This document shows, piece after piece, positions 11,255 to 22,759 of a DNA stretch of 64,000 nucleotides. The stretch comes from Portulaca oleracea (lineage: Eukaryota; Streptophyta; Magnoliopsida; Caryophyllales; Portulacaceae), in assembly GCA_029582165.1 (NCBI GenBank), contig CM055874.1, positions 34,223,383 to 34,287,382 on the forward strand, given 5' to 3'. The notes beneath the pieces were generated by a model. That model was not told the DNA's origin, searched no databases, and was given only the letters and a program-made list of their open reading frames with translations. The position numbers and the translations under genes are program-made. The stretch's first letter is position 1; every line of letters starts with the position of its first letter.

Positions 11255-11960
11255 GTGAAGTTCTTTGTTGTTGATTGGCTCCCATGTTTGCTCCCTCACA
11301 ACTTAAGTCATACTCCCCTCCCATGTTGCACTCTGTTTCCTTTTATCATACTCTACAACTTCCTCAGAATATGCATTCAAACTTTTTGTTTGAGTGACAC
11401 ACTTACCTATAAGCTTTGCCCCAATCTCCTGTTTCTTACCCCGTCTCTCCACATCATGACATTTGGACCTGAACTGTCTTCAAACTCATTTGGCTTGCTT
11501 ATCTTGAAGTGTGTATCCTTCGCCTCCTTGGCTACCAGATTCACCTTCAACTTATGTGCTTGTTTCATTTGTTGCCTTCTCAATGTCAGCTGTTTTCTTT
11601 TCATTTTCATTTCTTCTTGTCAAAACACCTGCATCACTCAGCTCTTGGGCTTCACCATTTATAATGTGCCTCTTGCCCGTCTCAGCAATACTCTCATTTT
11701 TTATTCTTTGATCATTTTTAGTTGTGTTGCTGGCAAAAATATTATGCATAAGGTCTTCAATTTTGTCTTTTTTCATGTTTGTTATTTCCTTAGGAGGAGA
11801 TTCAATCTTAGGGATAGGGTTGCTGAGTGTTTCGATAAAAATGGCATTCAACTTTCCATTGAGTCAAAAATGTTATTGACCTTTATAAATTGTCAAAATG
11901 CCATTCATGTTTCCAAATTGGTAAAAATGTCACTCAAAACTATTTTTAACCTACCGTAGT
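11255..11960 (-). other. Coding-like remnant of unknown origin, minus strand favoured
   Basis: A 234-codon open frame exists on the plus strand, but its composition (Phe, Leu, Cys, Ile) is what the antisense of a hydrophilic protein looks like. On the minus strand two frames (11851-11552 and 11610-11407) overlap and read as a Lys/Glu/Asn-rich hydrophilic protein (for example KDKIEDLMHNIFASNTTKND, then KVNLVAKEAKDTHFKI) with a frameshift between them. I do not recognise the family; a decayed transposon gag or a host pseudogene are both possible. Confidence 0.25.
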
Positions 11961-12039
11961 AGGTAACTCTAACCATGATTTTCGAAAAAAAAGAAAACCG
12001 CCAAATTCTCCCTACTTCATTTCCCTTGTTTCATCACCT

Positions 12040-12419
12040 CCCCTTGGTTGGCCATCATCATCACCATCACCACTAGCACTAATAGCCACTGTTGTTCCCA
12101 CCACCAACAACCACCATCATACCATCATTCAGACACCATGATGGATAATACCCATTTCCTCAATCTTTCCTTGGTTTCTCACATATCCCTCTAACTCTAT
12201 AAACCACCATCCAAGACCCCAACGCCACTACCACCACCACCAAACCACCACTGCCTCCCTCACCATCTCTAGCCACTCTCATCGGTGCTTGGGACTGCTT
12301 GACGCCTACTCCGACCTCCAGTAGTGTTTGTCCCTTTTTCTCTTTAACTCCTCCCTCCATTCAAACCCCCGCTTAAATCCTTGTCCACAACCACCGTGCG
12401 ACCACCACTCTTGCGCCAC
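12040..12419. repeat. CCA-rich low-complexity tract
   Basis: Strong C/A skew with repeated ccacca and ccatca words on the plus strand. No gene seen. It ends where the Tat/Ogre-type LTR appears to begin. Confidence 0.55.
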
Positions 12420-14009
12420 TGTAGACACCGGGTATTTTAGCATAGTGTAGTGTACTTTTTAATGTAACTTTATAACTCTTTTCGTGTATCTTTTATTAGG
12501 AAATAAGAAAATAAGAGGAACCAAAGCCTAAATACTTGCATGCATGCATCATACATGCGCTAGTTCACGTAATATAATTGCATGCAACATCACCTGCAAA
12601 CCCTAGACAAGCATGCATAACTTTTTATGTAGAAAAGTGTAAAAGAACCCTAGCCATGCCGCCATGCATGAGTCTACGTAAATCAACATGCAAAGCTCCC
12701 TCATAGGTCACAAGTTCAAACCCTACCAAAGTTCCACCGTCCAAGCTTTAGAAAGTCAAGATACATCCATACACGTGCTATTGTCCAATCGGTCTTAAAT
12801 GAGGTCACATTTGGTTTCAATCCAATTGCAAACGTCAACCACGTGATTAATTCACTAAGGCCACAGATACATGCATCACATGGTGCTGAAGGTTGATCGG
12901 CCATTAAATGTGTTTCATACCTGTTACATTCAACTCACTTCCATCCACTGTCCAAAGAAAAACGTGATTCATTCACTATAGTGCGGTCGGCCTGTAATTG
13001 TGCTTAATTCCTAGGTGAGCTTGTTGACCAAGGCATGCTAGGTACAATCCCTCATTATCTAAATTTAGCTCCCTTAAACCTGTGAATAAGACTCTCCTAG
13101 CCCTAAGGAAGGGTCCCCCAATCTTTGATAATCATCTTCTCTCCCTTAAACTTCATCTGTCATACTCTCTCTTTCTAATCCTATGCATTTATCCTAACTT
13201 CATTCCCTCTTCTTTTCAACCTATCTCCTAAACCTAAACACATACCTACATTAACCCTCCAAAAATACCAAAAGCCGTAGCCAAAACACATCCAACACCA
13301 CAAAAAACTCCGCAAAAGCCTATTTTTAATTATTGGCCTATTGGCCTATAAACTTTGCCTACCCCAATTCTATCCTATTCAGTGGCGGATCCAGAATTCC
13401 AAGTCAATAGAGTCTAACAACATTTTGTTAAAAAAAATAATAAAATTTGACAAAACTAAAAAATTTAAATGCTACTAAATAGCGAATTTAAAAATAGTCA
13501 TGAAAATGATATTAAATAGAAGTACATACCTAATAATTCGATCGATGATCATGCATCTACTTAAAACGATCAATGATAGCTTCATTGAATGTTTTGGAAG
13601 ATCTCATTCACAGTATAAGTAGTAGTAATAATAATAATAGTATCATTTAAAAACTCATCTGTCATTCTATTGCGTAAATTGGTCTTGATAATGCGTTGAG
13701 AGTGTCACAAAACCAATATTGGTGAAAAGTTAACAAGTTTTTCAAATTCTAATTTAACCACATTGATTCATTAATAACTTAATAAGTTGAGAAAATTAGA
13801 TATTCAATAATTCAATTAGCTAGCAAGTATTTAAAATCCCAGAAATCGACAATTTCCAAAATCAAATAGAAAAATAGTAACCTATGCATCCAATTAGTAA
13901 ATTTTATTTTCATAACATTCACATGATCCAAATATCCACTACATAAATAGGTAAATCTAGTTTAACTATGTTGACTTATTTAACAAATAACAAACTAATT
14001 TACTAGCAA

Positions 14010-14400
14010 AGTGATAAGCATCTTGAGTCAAGATGGTTGATAACCATCTTGAAGTTCACCTAAATTACCCATAAAATTAAATATGAAGATATTTAATTAA
14101 TTATAAAGATATATTTTATTACTTTAAGGGTTATTATGACTTATAAGCTATATAAAAATATTTATTTATATTTTTTATAAATATAAAAATATGCATAAAA
14201 TGAACATTATTTAGCTAGTATGGTTGATAAAATAAGGTTATTATTTATAGTTATTGACCTAGCTAATAGGTATTATACTCTTATAATTGATAAATATATA
14301 TAATTACTACAGAAAATATTACTAAAAGTAACAAAAATGTGAATTATGGGCAATTCAAGATGTTTATTAGCCATCTTGGTGCAAGGTGAGTATCATTGTC
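14010..14400. mobile_element. MITE nested in the hAT-like element
   Basis: About 45-bp imperfect inverted repeats: the left side contains GTCAAGATGGTTGATAACCA, and the reverse complement of the right side contains CACCAAGATGGCTAATAAAC. The AT-rich interior has no coding potential. A relative with the same CAAGATGGTTAATAACCAT core sits in petC intron 2 (32245-32545), which supports a dispersed family. Confidence 0.55.
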
Positions 14401-14580
14401 CTAATTTAAAATATAAAACTCTAATTTAGCCACGAGAAAATTGTGTTGAGAATACAAGAATTTCATGATAATTAAGAATGAATTGAAAAATACTTAGAAC
14501 TTAGATAGTAATTTATAATAATAAATTATACAAGGTTGAGTTGAGAGAAGAGGCAAGGAGAGATTGCAAAACTCACATCA

Positions 14581-14941
14581 CACTGCCTTTGGGGAGATCA
14601 AAGAAAGTTCAAAACTTGCATATAACAAGCATTGAACTCACACACAACCAACAAGCTTATTGCATCCATGTACTAGCCTAACCACTATGCTACATTGCAT
14701 TTTATGATCTTGTTTGCAATTAAACTATATAACTAAATTATACTTATTTTTTTCTTCAGAAAACTGGCTTTGGGGAAAACAAAAAGTTCAAAACTTGCAT
14801 TTAGAAAGCCTTGAACTTACACACAACCAACATGCTTACTGCATACATGCACTTGCCTGACCACTCAACTACGTTGAATTTTATAATCTCTATTGCAATA
14901 AAACTATATAACTACATAATACATAGTTTCTTTCCAAAAAA
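14581..14941 (+). repeat. 180-bp tandem duplication in the hAT-like element
   Basis: Copies at 14581-14760 and 14761-14941 align throughout (shared cctttggggagatcaaag/gctttggggaaaacaaaa, ttcaaaacttgcat and cacacacaaccaaca words) with roughly 15-20% divergence. Confidence 0.85.
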
Positions 14942-17230
14942 CTGATGTTTTTTTTTTTCAAAATGTCAGTGGAGTCACTTGATTCCACTGCCGTAACATC
15001 AAATCCGCCCTTGATCCCATTTTGCATCAACAAAAACAGTCCTAATCTTCCTTCAACCTATAGACCGATCAGACTTCATAAGCATAAATCAAGCACTCAA
15101 GAAGGCTAGGCAAGGTTCCTCCTAAAATATCATATATGTACTCTTTTTATTTTACTATTTACATTCAATTCTGCCGTGTAATTGTTCTTGTATTCATGTT
15201 ATTAAAAATGTTGACTCTTGCATGATAAATGAGTTGATTATGTAAAGTTCAAATTTAGTTTCCTTTCAAACTTTATTAAAAGCACATTTCTAAACTTCTA
15301 GTAAAGTCTTTCCTAAATTGAGAGGTGGACTCAAATGTCTTTACCTTTCGAGTCGTAACCTTACCCCTGAATCCCACTTCTTGGTTCGTAAGCAAAGTCT
15401 TCTTTTTGTTTTCCTTTGGTTTGTCTTGGTATTCTTTTTAAAAAGTTGGGTGGCGATTCCTTTAAATTAAAAAATACATTGGGATTGTATAAATCATGTT
15501 TATCATAGTTTTAAAATAAACCCATGCAACTTTATGGTACTTTTGTATGTTTTTAAATAGTGTTGCATAAGTTGCCTTCTTCCTAGCCCAACATTTTATG
15601 AACTGTTTGAATTAGTCATAGGGAGTTAGAACGAGTGGATGTTAACTCATAAAGTTTAGTTTAATTATTCATGAAATAATGCCTACGGTGAAGGGAAGGT
15701 GATTTTACAATGTGACTATTCTTAAAATATACAAATAATCGCTAAAGTGTTTTAAAAAGTGAACCCTAACAAATCCTTCGTTTTGTGAATGTTCAAGTTT
15801 GAAAGACACAAAAAATGTCCACAAGATTTTTGACGACTCCACTGAGAATTTTCTAAAAGTGAGTAAAACTTGAAAAGAGTTTGATGTGCTAAAATTTTTT
15901 TGGAAGGTAAACAAATTTTAACATCACATTTTTGAATCATTCTTTTAGGCATAAACATTGCATATACCGGGCTACTCGTTTGCCATATTTTTGGCGTGGG
16001 TGCACTCAAACTGACGATTTAGATTTTTTCTTATAACCCAAAATATAACCTATGGGATGCCAGACCGGCTATACTCAGAATGGTACATTTATACCAATTT
16101 GAGCCTTAGTCACCACATCCGCTCATGCATTCACTCTATAAATTCTCCATTCGAGCTTCTAAGAGCGACACCCCACACATTTGAGTTGTACTTGTACAAC
16201 AAAAATGCACTTGGGCAGGACATGAGCCGCTATAACTTTATCCAGCCAATAAACCCTTGTACATAGAACCTTGGTTTAGGAACCATATCATGTTGTATGT
16301 TATGTGAATATGTGTTTGTTCATGTTGTTAGAGCCGACCCTAATTTAGAGGTATTATTTTAGTCCGTATAAAAATCATTGGGTTAGAAAAGAGATATTTT
16401 TATAAACTTGAATAATTAACCTCAAATTTTATGGTCGACCCGATTGTTAGGCTCATCCATGTTAAAAAGTTAATAATCTTTGTCAATGAAGTAATCTTAA
16501 TTCACCTTCGATGATTTTATTCCACCCTTTACAATATTCTCCTAATGAAGGTTTAAACATTTGACTAATAATCAAACCAAGTTAGTACATATTGTCTTAG
16601 CCTGCATAATAGTCGCTACGCAAGAGTAAATTGATTTGTAAATTTAATCGTCAAACCCGAAAATTCATGGTTGGCCCATTGTTTAGGCCCACCCATGATT
16701 GGATTTGATAATTGAGTTTAGAAACCTATTTTAGCTCGCCTGTTGTTGGCTTTATTCGGTCTTTTACAATATTTACTTTCCATGAGTAAATAAATAAAAT
16801 GTGTAGTAGAAAGTGTTGGACTGTCAGTTTGTTGAACATTATTTTAGTCCGTGTAATAGCAAATTCAGCTTGCCAACGCAGCTTGAGTTAATATAAGTTC
16901 AACAGTTCAAGTGCAGATTCTCCTTAAAATGTTCGACTTCTGGTTTAAACCCATCCAAATTGAGAAACACTCACTTGTGCAGTTGTGCTCTCCAATTTAT
17001 GTCGATTCATTGTATGTGACTTTATCTGACCCTTTATAATGTTTTGTTATTTAGGATAATATAGGGTTTAGGACATGCAAACCAGTGCCACGGGTGAGTT
17101 TTTTCATCGAGTCGGCATATAGGAGTCTTTCATCTTAGGAAGTCTTATATAAGTCAAATAGGACATGCATGCATTGGGGTGGGTTTCCTTTATTCCATGT
17201 TAAGATTAATCTCTAAGTTGTACCTTTTGT

Positions 17231-18330
17231 TTGCCTCCAGACATAGTAGGCGACCAAAATCTAGCTTGGATCCTAGAACCATCAGGCCGTTTGATCCGTA
17301 ATCCAAACTACATCCCACCACCACCTAATCCCAAGGCTTCCCTTCATCTGCAGTTCGATATGTCTGGAGGTAGCGAGGAGAATGCTAGCAACAACGAGCA
17401 AATCAATGCATCCCTGGCTAAGTACTTAGAGGATAGGTTAACAAGGTAGACGAGTTAATCACCTTTGCTACTTTGTTGCAAGAAAAGAAAGTTGAAGAGC
17501 ATACCACTTGACAGCGACAACTCATTGAACAATAAAATAAGCAGATAAAGCAACAACAGGAAACTCTGAATGGGGTTTTAGAAGCTCTCAAGCGCTTAAT
17601 GTCCATGTTGGTATCAGTGACGACGGAGAGGACATTCGTGAAACTTTTACCCACCTTCGCCCTTTCTACGGTAGATAAGGGAAAACGCAAAATAGGGGAA
17701 AATCTCAACACGGGAGAGGTCGTCTACGTGACAGACGACCCTACACCTAAGCTACCACCTCTAGTAGCTATCCCTCGATCGGTCCTTGTCAAGTCTGAAT
17801 AAGCGATAAACCTCCAAGATGATCCTGTTATCTAGGTGATCAAAGCTTAACTTGATGGATTTAAGAATGCGGTAAGTCAAATGGCCGCATTCCCAACCAG
17901 TTCATCGATTTTGAACCACCTGCTGAATTCAATGCTAAAACTTTTGAAAAGATGGACATTCCTTTGAAGAAATTCAGTCCACCAGAGAACTCGACCCATC
18001 ACGTTTGGGAGTTCAATAGGGTGATGCCACTCCGGGGCATTAGAACTGAACACTAAAAGCATGTTTCCGCATCATCGCTGAGAAATGAAGCATTGAATTG
18101 GTACTACACTCTTCCCTTGGAAACTTGAGGAGAATGGACTGGTTTGTGCAAGGCATTCATAGACCATTATAGCAAGGTTCAAAAAGAGAAGGTGACTTTA
18201 TCCGATGTAATGACAATTCATCAAGGTGAGGACGAGCCTTTCCTAATCTACTATGAAAGATGGCATGCCAAGCTATCTCATTGATTTGGAAATGCATTCA
18301 TGATTTGGAAATGCATTCGAGGATGCATGA
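17231..18330 (+). pseudogene. Degenerate Ty3 gag (Tat/Ogre-like)
   Basis: The first open piece (17231-17449) reads RNPNYIPPPPNPKASLHLQ then FDMSGGSEENASNNEQINAS, like the start of Tat-type gag. After a stop, the shifted piece at 17599-17802 continues it (LMSMLVSVTTERTFVKL). Further on, around 17915-18300, fragments such as FDPPAEFNAKTF, ALNWYYTLP and EPFLIYYERWHAKL match the retrotransposon gag pattern, with stops and frameshifts between them. It is not translatable as one protein. Confidence 0.6.
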
Positions 18331-18626
18331 CCTCCTACTGCAGGTGTTGACTAGCTCCGAGACAGATGATAGCCCGAGTCCTAAATAAGAAGGATTGGCT
18401 GATGCTCCTGTCATGGTCGAGGTTCCCATTTTTCTGGCTGTCGTTGATGACCTATCAGTAACCTCTTTCTACCTTCCTTCCTTTTGTCAATTTTTCGTTG
18501 TTTTTACTGTATAGTTTCTACTTGTATGCCGATTTTTCCCCTTTTTGTGGACGCCGCTTAGAGTCTTATGCTCATGAAGACCTTCTCGTAAACTCGTTCC
18601 ACTCTTCTTTTATTTCTTTTCTTTTC

Positions 18627-18630
<4 letters not shown>

Positions 18631-18665
<35 letters not shown>
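18631..18665. repeat. (AT)n microsatellite, left half of the chromovirus target
   Basis: Uninterrupted AT dinucleotides ending at the LTR start (TGTAACGCCC). The matching right half is 29193-29246. Confidence 0.95.
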
Positions 18666-18669
<4 letters not shown>

Positions 18670-21175
18670 ACGCCCTGGAAATTTAAATATAGAAAAGTCA
18701 AAGTCAAACTATCGTTAACAGACAAAATTAGCGGAAGACTCAAAATTCTTATGGGGCGTCACTGCCGTATCCCCGAAGGAATACAAGGCGAGAAGGAAAA
18801 ACTACAACTGTTTGATAACGATAAACCAAACTAACAAACTCATACTTAGGAGTAAACCTCAAACTAATTTCAAGTTCCTCACAAAAGAAAGGCAACATAA
18901 TCAACGACTTCTAAACATGACGTCCTCACTTCTAATTCCCGTCCCCAGCATATAAATCTTCACCTGAAAACAAAACATTTCAAAAATGAGGCGGAAATCT
19001 CAATAATGTCTACCCCTAACGTTAAAACAAGTTAAGTTCATTTCAATTCATTTGAGGGAGAGGGAACGAGTCAAAACATTTCACAAACCTTTAAACCCTT
19101 AACTGTTTTCCTCAACCCAACCAATCCATATTTTATTATTATGCGGGTGGGATACCACATCCCTTAGAGTAACATCGCCTACCACAGGCATTAAGAGAGT
19201 TCGCCTACCACAGGCATCAAAGATATTCGCCTACCACAGGCATCAAAGTTCGCCTACCACAGGCATCAAAGATATTCGCCTACCACAGACATCAAAGTTC
19301 GCCTACCACAGGCATCAAAATATCAACTATCCTATATTAGGGAAGAAGCCCTGATCTCCTGGTCTATAACCCAGCAGGATACCAAATCCTGAACTCCGGG
19401 TTATGCCCCGAAACCCGCTTAATGTTTCACTTTGAATTATTAGTATCTTATGCACAACTCAGCTCACAGCTCTCAAGTCAAACCCAATTCAAGTTATCAA
19501 AATCAGTTAACAAAACTACTTACAAAAGACCATCTCAATTTCAATAACTCATAAATCAACAATTACAAACAAATATCAAAAACAGATGGCCACATTTCCA
19601 CAAAAGTCCCCTTTCGGGATGTAATTCTCAAAACAAATTAGAAAACATTAAAACACATTTAAAGAGCATCCCAGTGGGGATTAGAGCATAGACATTACCT
19701 GGTTAACTTCACTTCACAGCTAAGACGAACACACTTGAGCTCACTTACAACGCGAATTAGCTCGGGCCTAAAATAAAAGTAATTATTCTAATCAAAACGC
19801 GTTCTTCGAAGTTAGTATTAACTACCTTCTACCTAACCCTCCCCTAGGAACACTATAGGTTCCTATCAATCATGGATCTATACCTTAAATCACCTAACAC
19901 ATTTCAAGTAATCACATAACCAGATCAAAACATCACTTTCATACAACAACATTTTTATTAATAAAAGGCACCAACAACACAGATTACAGCATCCACATAA
20001 CAAGGATCAAAACTTGACTTCCCGACATCCTATGGGTCTGGTTTTGGACTTTTCGGAAACCTCGGGATGTCTACTAAAACTCTTATGTTGACGACTAAGC
20101 CCATATCAGCCTCAAAAGACTCTAAAAGTACCAAATTCTCCAACTGGTCCAGTTCCAACAGGTTCTGGTAAAATGACTATAACTCGAGCTATATAACTCC
20201 AAAGTCCGTTCCGCAAAATTCTTATGAAAGCTAACATCTAGGGGAACCTCCAGTCCAAAGGGTTCGATCAAAGAAAAACTATACTAATCGTGGTGACCCG
20301 ATCTTTAGACACTAACAAAACTGTCCCGATCCCGGTTCTTATTTAATTCATAATTTCGGTTCTAACTTTCACCATTCGGTCCCGGGGTCCTAATTTGGGC
20401 TTAAAAACAGTAACTAAGGTCCATGGTAATTAGGCTAATCCATCTAAGGTCCAAACATCAAACTTCCTACCATCCAAACCAAATTGTAAAATATGAAATC
20501 AACTTTAATATTTTCACTAACCCTAAAAGCATGCATGAAATAATAATAACATTATCCTAAACATGAATTCTAAAATAAACTGATTCAAGGTCCTATAATA
20601 ACAACATGGAAGGGTATTAAACATGAATTTCTTAATCAATAATCAAGAAGGAACTTAAAGAACATGTGAATAAATACAAAGAACATATAAACATTTAAAC
20701 TACCAATCAAGAATTCCAACAATTAGTTTCTTTATACAAGATTCAATCAAGAATCATAATTTAATAAACAAGAATTGAACTTTTGTAATTCAATCAACCT
20801 AACCTATCTAACAAGATTTAAACATAAAATTAAACATGAATGAAACATAAGAGAATTAAAGAACATATGAATACTTAACTAACGATTCAAGAATTAATCT
20901 AGGTAATTAAACTTTTAATTCATGCATACAATAATAGTGTCATCTAAAACCCTAACATGACTCACAAGAAAACAAAGTACATCATACAATCGAACATTAA
21001 TAATTTAATTACAACTATTACAAACCCTAATACACCAAATTAGAACATAAAAATTACATATAATAATTTAGACAATTTACAAGTAAATACTACAACACAA
21101 GAACAAATTAATTACAATAGCAACTTAGTAAAATTTACACCCTAATTACCCAAATTACAAGATTTAAAAACAAGA

Positions 21176-21208
<33 letters not shown>

Positions 21209-22219
21209 TATAATAATCATAATGTTAATAATAGGAAAAAAAGAAACAAGAAAGGATAGTTGATAATAAAATTAGGGTTTACGTTAAAAGGGTGCTAGGG
21301 CAAAGTCTGGGCGGCGGTTTCCGGCAACTGGAGCGGCGGCGGTCAGAGGCGGCGACAACGGTGATCCGGTGGCGTCGGTGGTTGTCGAAGAGGGTGGTGG
21401 CGCGTCTCCACGAGACAGTTGGTGGTGGTTGCGGGTTTGTGACTGGGGCAACAGCAGCGGCGACCGACTTCGAGGGGCGATGGCTATGGTGGCGCAATGG
21501 TTGACCTGGGCGGCGGTGCACAGCGGCGCTGACGGCGGTGGCTCAGTGGTGGCGCGGCGAATCAGAACAGAGGGAGATGGGTAAGAGAAAGAGAACAAAA
21601 GAGAGAGGTTGTGATTGAGAAAAAGAAAGGAGAGGGTGGTTGTGCGTGGTGGCGGCGATGGTGGGGTTGGGGTGGCTGCCGGCGGCGACTGTGGCCAGGG
21701 AAAGACGACAGAGAGGAGGGAGGGAGAGAGAGGGGAGGAGAGGAGAGGCTAGGGTTAGGGTTAATATTAGGGTTTGGGAGGAAAAATCAAGTTTTTATAC
21801 TAAACACATAATTAAGGCCCAATTAGGGTATTCTTAATCCTAATCTAACCCAATAGGAAAATCAGATTTTCTTTTGGAGAAAAATAATAATAACTATAAT
21901 AATAGTAATAATAATAAAACATACTAATAATAATAATATTAATACTAAACACATAACAAATAATATTCACATAATTATTCATATAACACATTTTAATAAA
22001 CCCAATAATATTAATAGTAATACTAATAATAATTAGAGTAATACTAATAATACTAAACCCACGAAATTACCGATATACCCTTGTTAGTCCCTCAACGATC
22101 CTACGAGCTCAAGTGTTAGTAACGATAATCACAAACGAAAAATTTAACAATTAACGGAGTCAAACCTAATTTACTAACGACGTCATGGTCAACGCCTTTG
22201 AATTTTTCGGGGTTTTACA
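18666..22219 (-). repeat. 3' LTR of the chromovirus (3554 bp)
   Basis: Direct copy of 25647-29192. Notable parts: six tandem 'ttcgcctaccacaggcatca' units (19166-19320), a (TAA)n run (21177-21210), and a G-rich, GC-rich block (21285-21780) with ggcggcgg and gggttggggtgg words in otherwise AT-rich sequence. Since the element reads on the minus strand, that block is C-rich in the transcript sense and lies in the first part of the LTR. Confidence 0.95.
19166..19320 (+). repeat. Short tandem repeats in the chromovirus 3' LTR
   Basis: Six units of 23-26 bp with the core TCGCCTACCACAGGCAT. The other LTR has six corresponding units (26157-26311) with partly different spacer variants, so this tract has changed since insertion or between the two template copies. 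Confidence 0.9.
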
Positions 22220-22475
22220 TCATTACCCCCTTAAAAGAAGTTTCGTTCTCGAAACTTAAACTTAGACCTAACGGTTCGGTAACAATCCTAACGGTTCTGT
22301 TCTTCCTAAAACTCGAGGTTTTACATCATTATCTCCTTAAAAGAGGTTTCGTCCTCGAAACTTAAACTCCACACCAACGGTCTGCCCTACGGAACTAACG
22401 GTGGTGCTACCCAAAGATTCAGGGTTTTACATCATTACCTTCTTCAAAAGAGTTTCGTCCTCGAAACTCGACGCA
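22212..22475 (-). repeat. Three copies of the polypurine-tract/LTR-start module
   Basis: The plus strand repeats 'ggttttacatcatta' followed by a pyrimidine-rich stretch and 'tttcgtcctcgaaac' at about 22212-22260, 22317-22365 and 22424-22470, spaced 105-107 bp. On the minus strand each is a purine-rich tract followed by TGTAAAACC, the first bases of the LTR. The leftmost module is the true PPT/LTR junction. Confidence 0.85.
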
Positions 22476-22590
22476 CCTTATGTGTTGAATGTGTGGATGC
22501 CTCGATCCTATATCCTCCATGGCTTCCGAGACGGCTTCAATTGTAGCATGGCTCGTCCATCACACTCTTACTAGAGGGACGGTCTCGATC
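22476..22590 (-). pseudogene. Remnant of the chromovirus pol C-terminus
   Basis: The minus-strand translation contains TVPLVRV, WTSHATIEA and MEDIGSRHPHI, which resemble the family ending '(K)xIPLVKVLW..H..EEATWE.E..M...YP.LF' after the chromodomain region. One stop interrupts it. It supports the minus-strand orientation and Tekay/Del-type assignment; similarity was judged by eye. Confidence 0.5.
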
Positions 22591-22759
22591 TCTTCAAAGC
22601 TGCTTCTCACAGCAAACGAAATTCTCCTACAGCCGCTCCTTGTTGGTCAGGTTCTCTTTCAGCCTCCGAATTCTCATCGGAGGTCCTCTTCTGCTTCCAG
22701 ACCCTCCTCGGGGCTATATTCCGTACCCACCTTGGGTTTTCAAGTCTTTTAGAGGAGCT

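Larger units (their letters stand above)
13380..15013 (+). mobile_element. Non-autonomous hAT-like transposon inside the Tat/Ogre LTR
   Basis: A 1634-bp element with short inverted ends, CAGTGGCGGATCC on the left and the reverse complement CAAGGGCGGATTT on the right. It is flanked by 8-bp direct repeats that agree at seven of eight positions (ATCCTATT at 13372-13379, ATCCCATT at 15014-15021). CAGTGGCGGA-type ends with an 8-bp duplication are hAT hallmarks. No transposase can be read. It contains a MITE (14010-14400) and a 180-bp tandem duplication (14581-14941). Confidence 0.75.
12420..18630 (+). mobile_element. Decayed Tat/Ogre-type Ty3 retrotransposon, 5' part
   Basis: The left end TGTAGACACCGGGTATTTT resembles the LTR start of plant Tat/Ogre elements, and a degenerate 'TTGACGACTCCACTGAGAA' near 15831-15849 resembles the tRNA-Arg primer site that follows such LTRs ('GGCGACTC.GCTGGGGA' in intact elements). 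The LTR would then be about 12420 to 15830, including a 1.63-kb hAT insertion. A leader of about 1.4 kb and gag debris (17231-18330) follow. No pol was found before the (AT)n tract at 18631, where the chromovirus is inserted. The right end is undefined. Seen: gag and end motifs; inferred: lineage. Confidence 0.55.

Noticed and set aside
11255..11959. 234-codon plus-strand ORF as a membrane protein gene
   Set aside because: Hydrophobic composition is explained as the antisense of a Lys/Glu-rich minus-strand remnant; no start context or family resemblance.
21279..21598. Arg/Pro/His-rich ORFs in the GC-rich LTR block (also 28268-28610)
   Set aside because: Present in several overlapping frames on both strands; a by-product of GC-rich low complexity.
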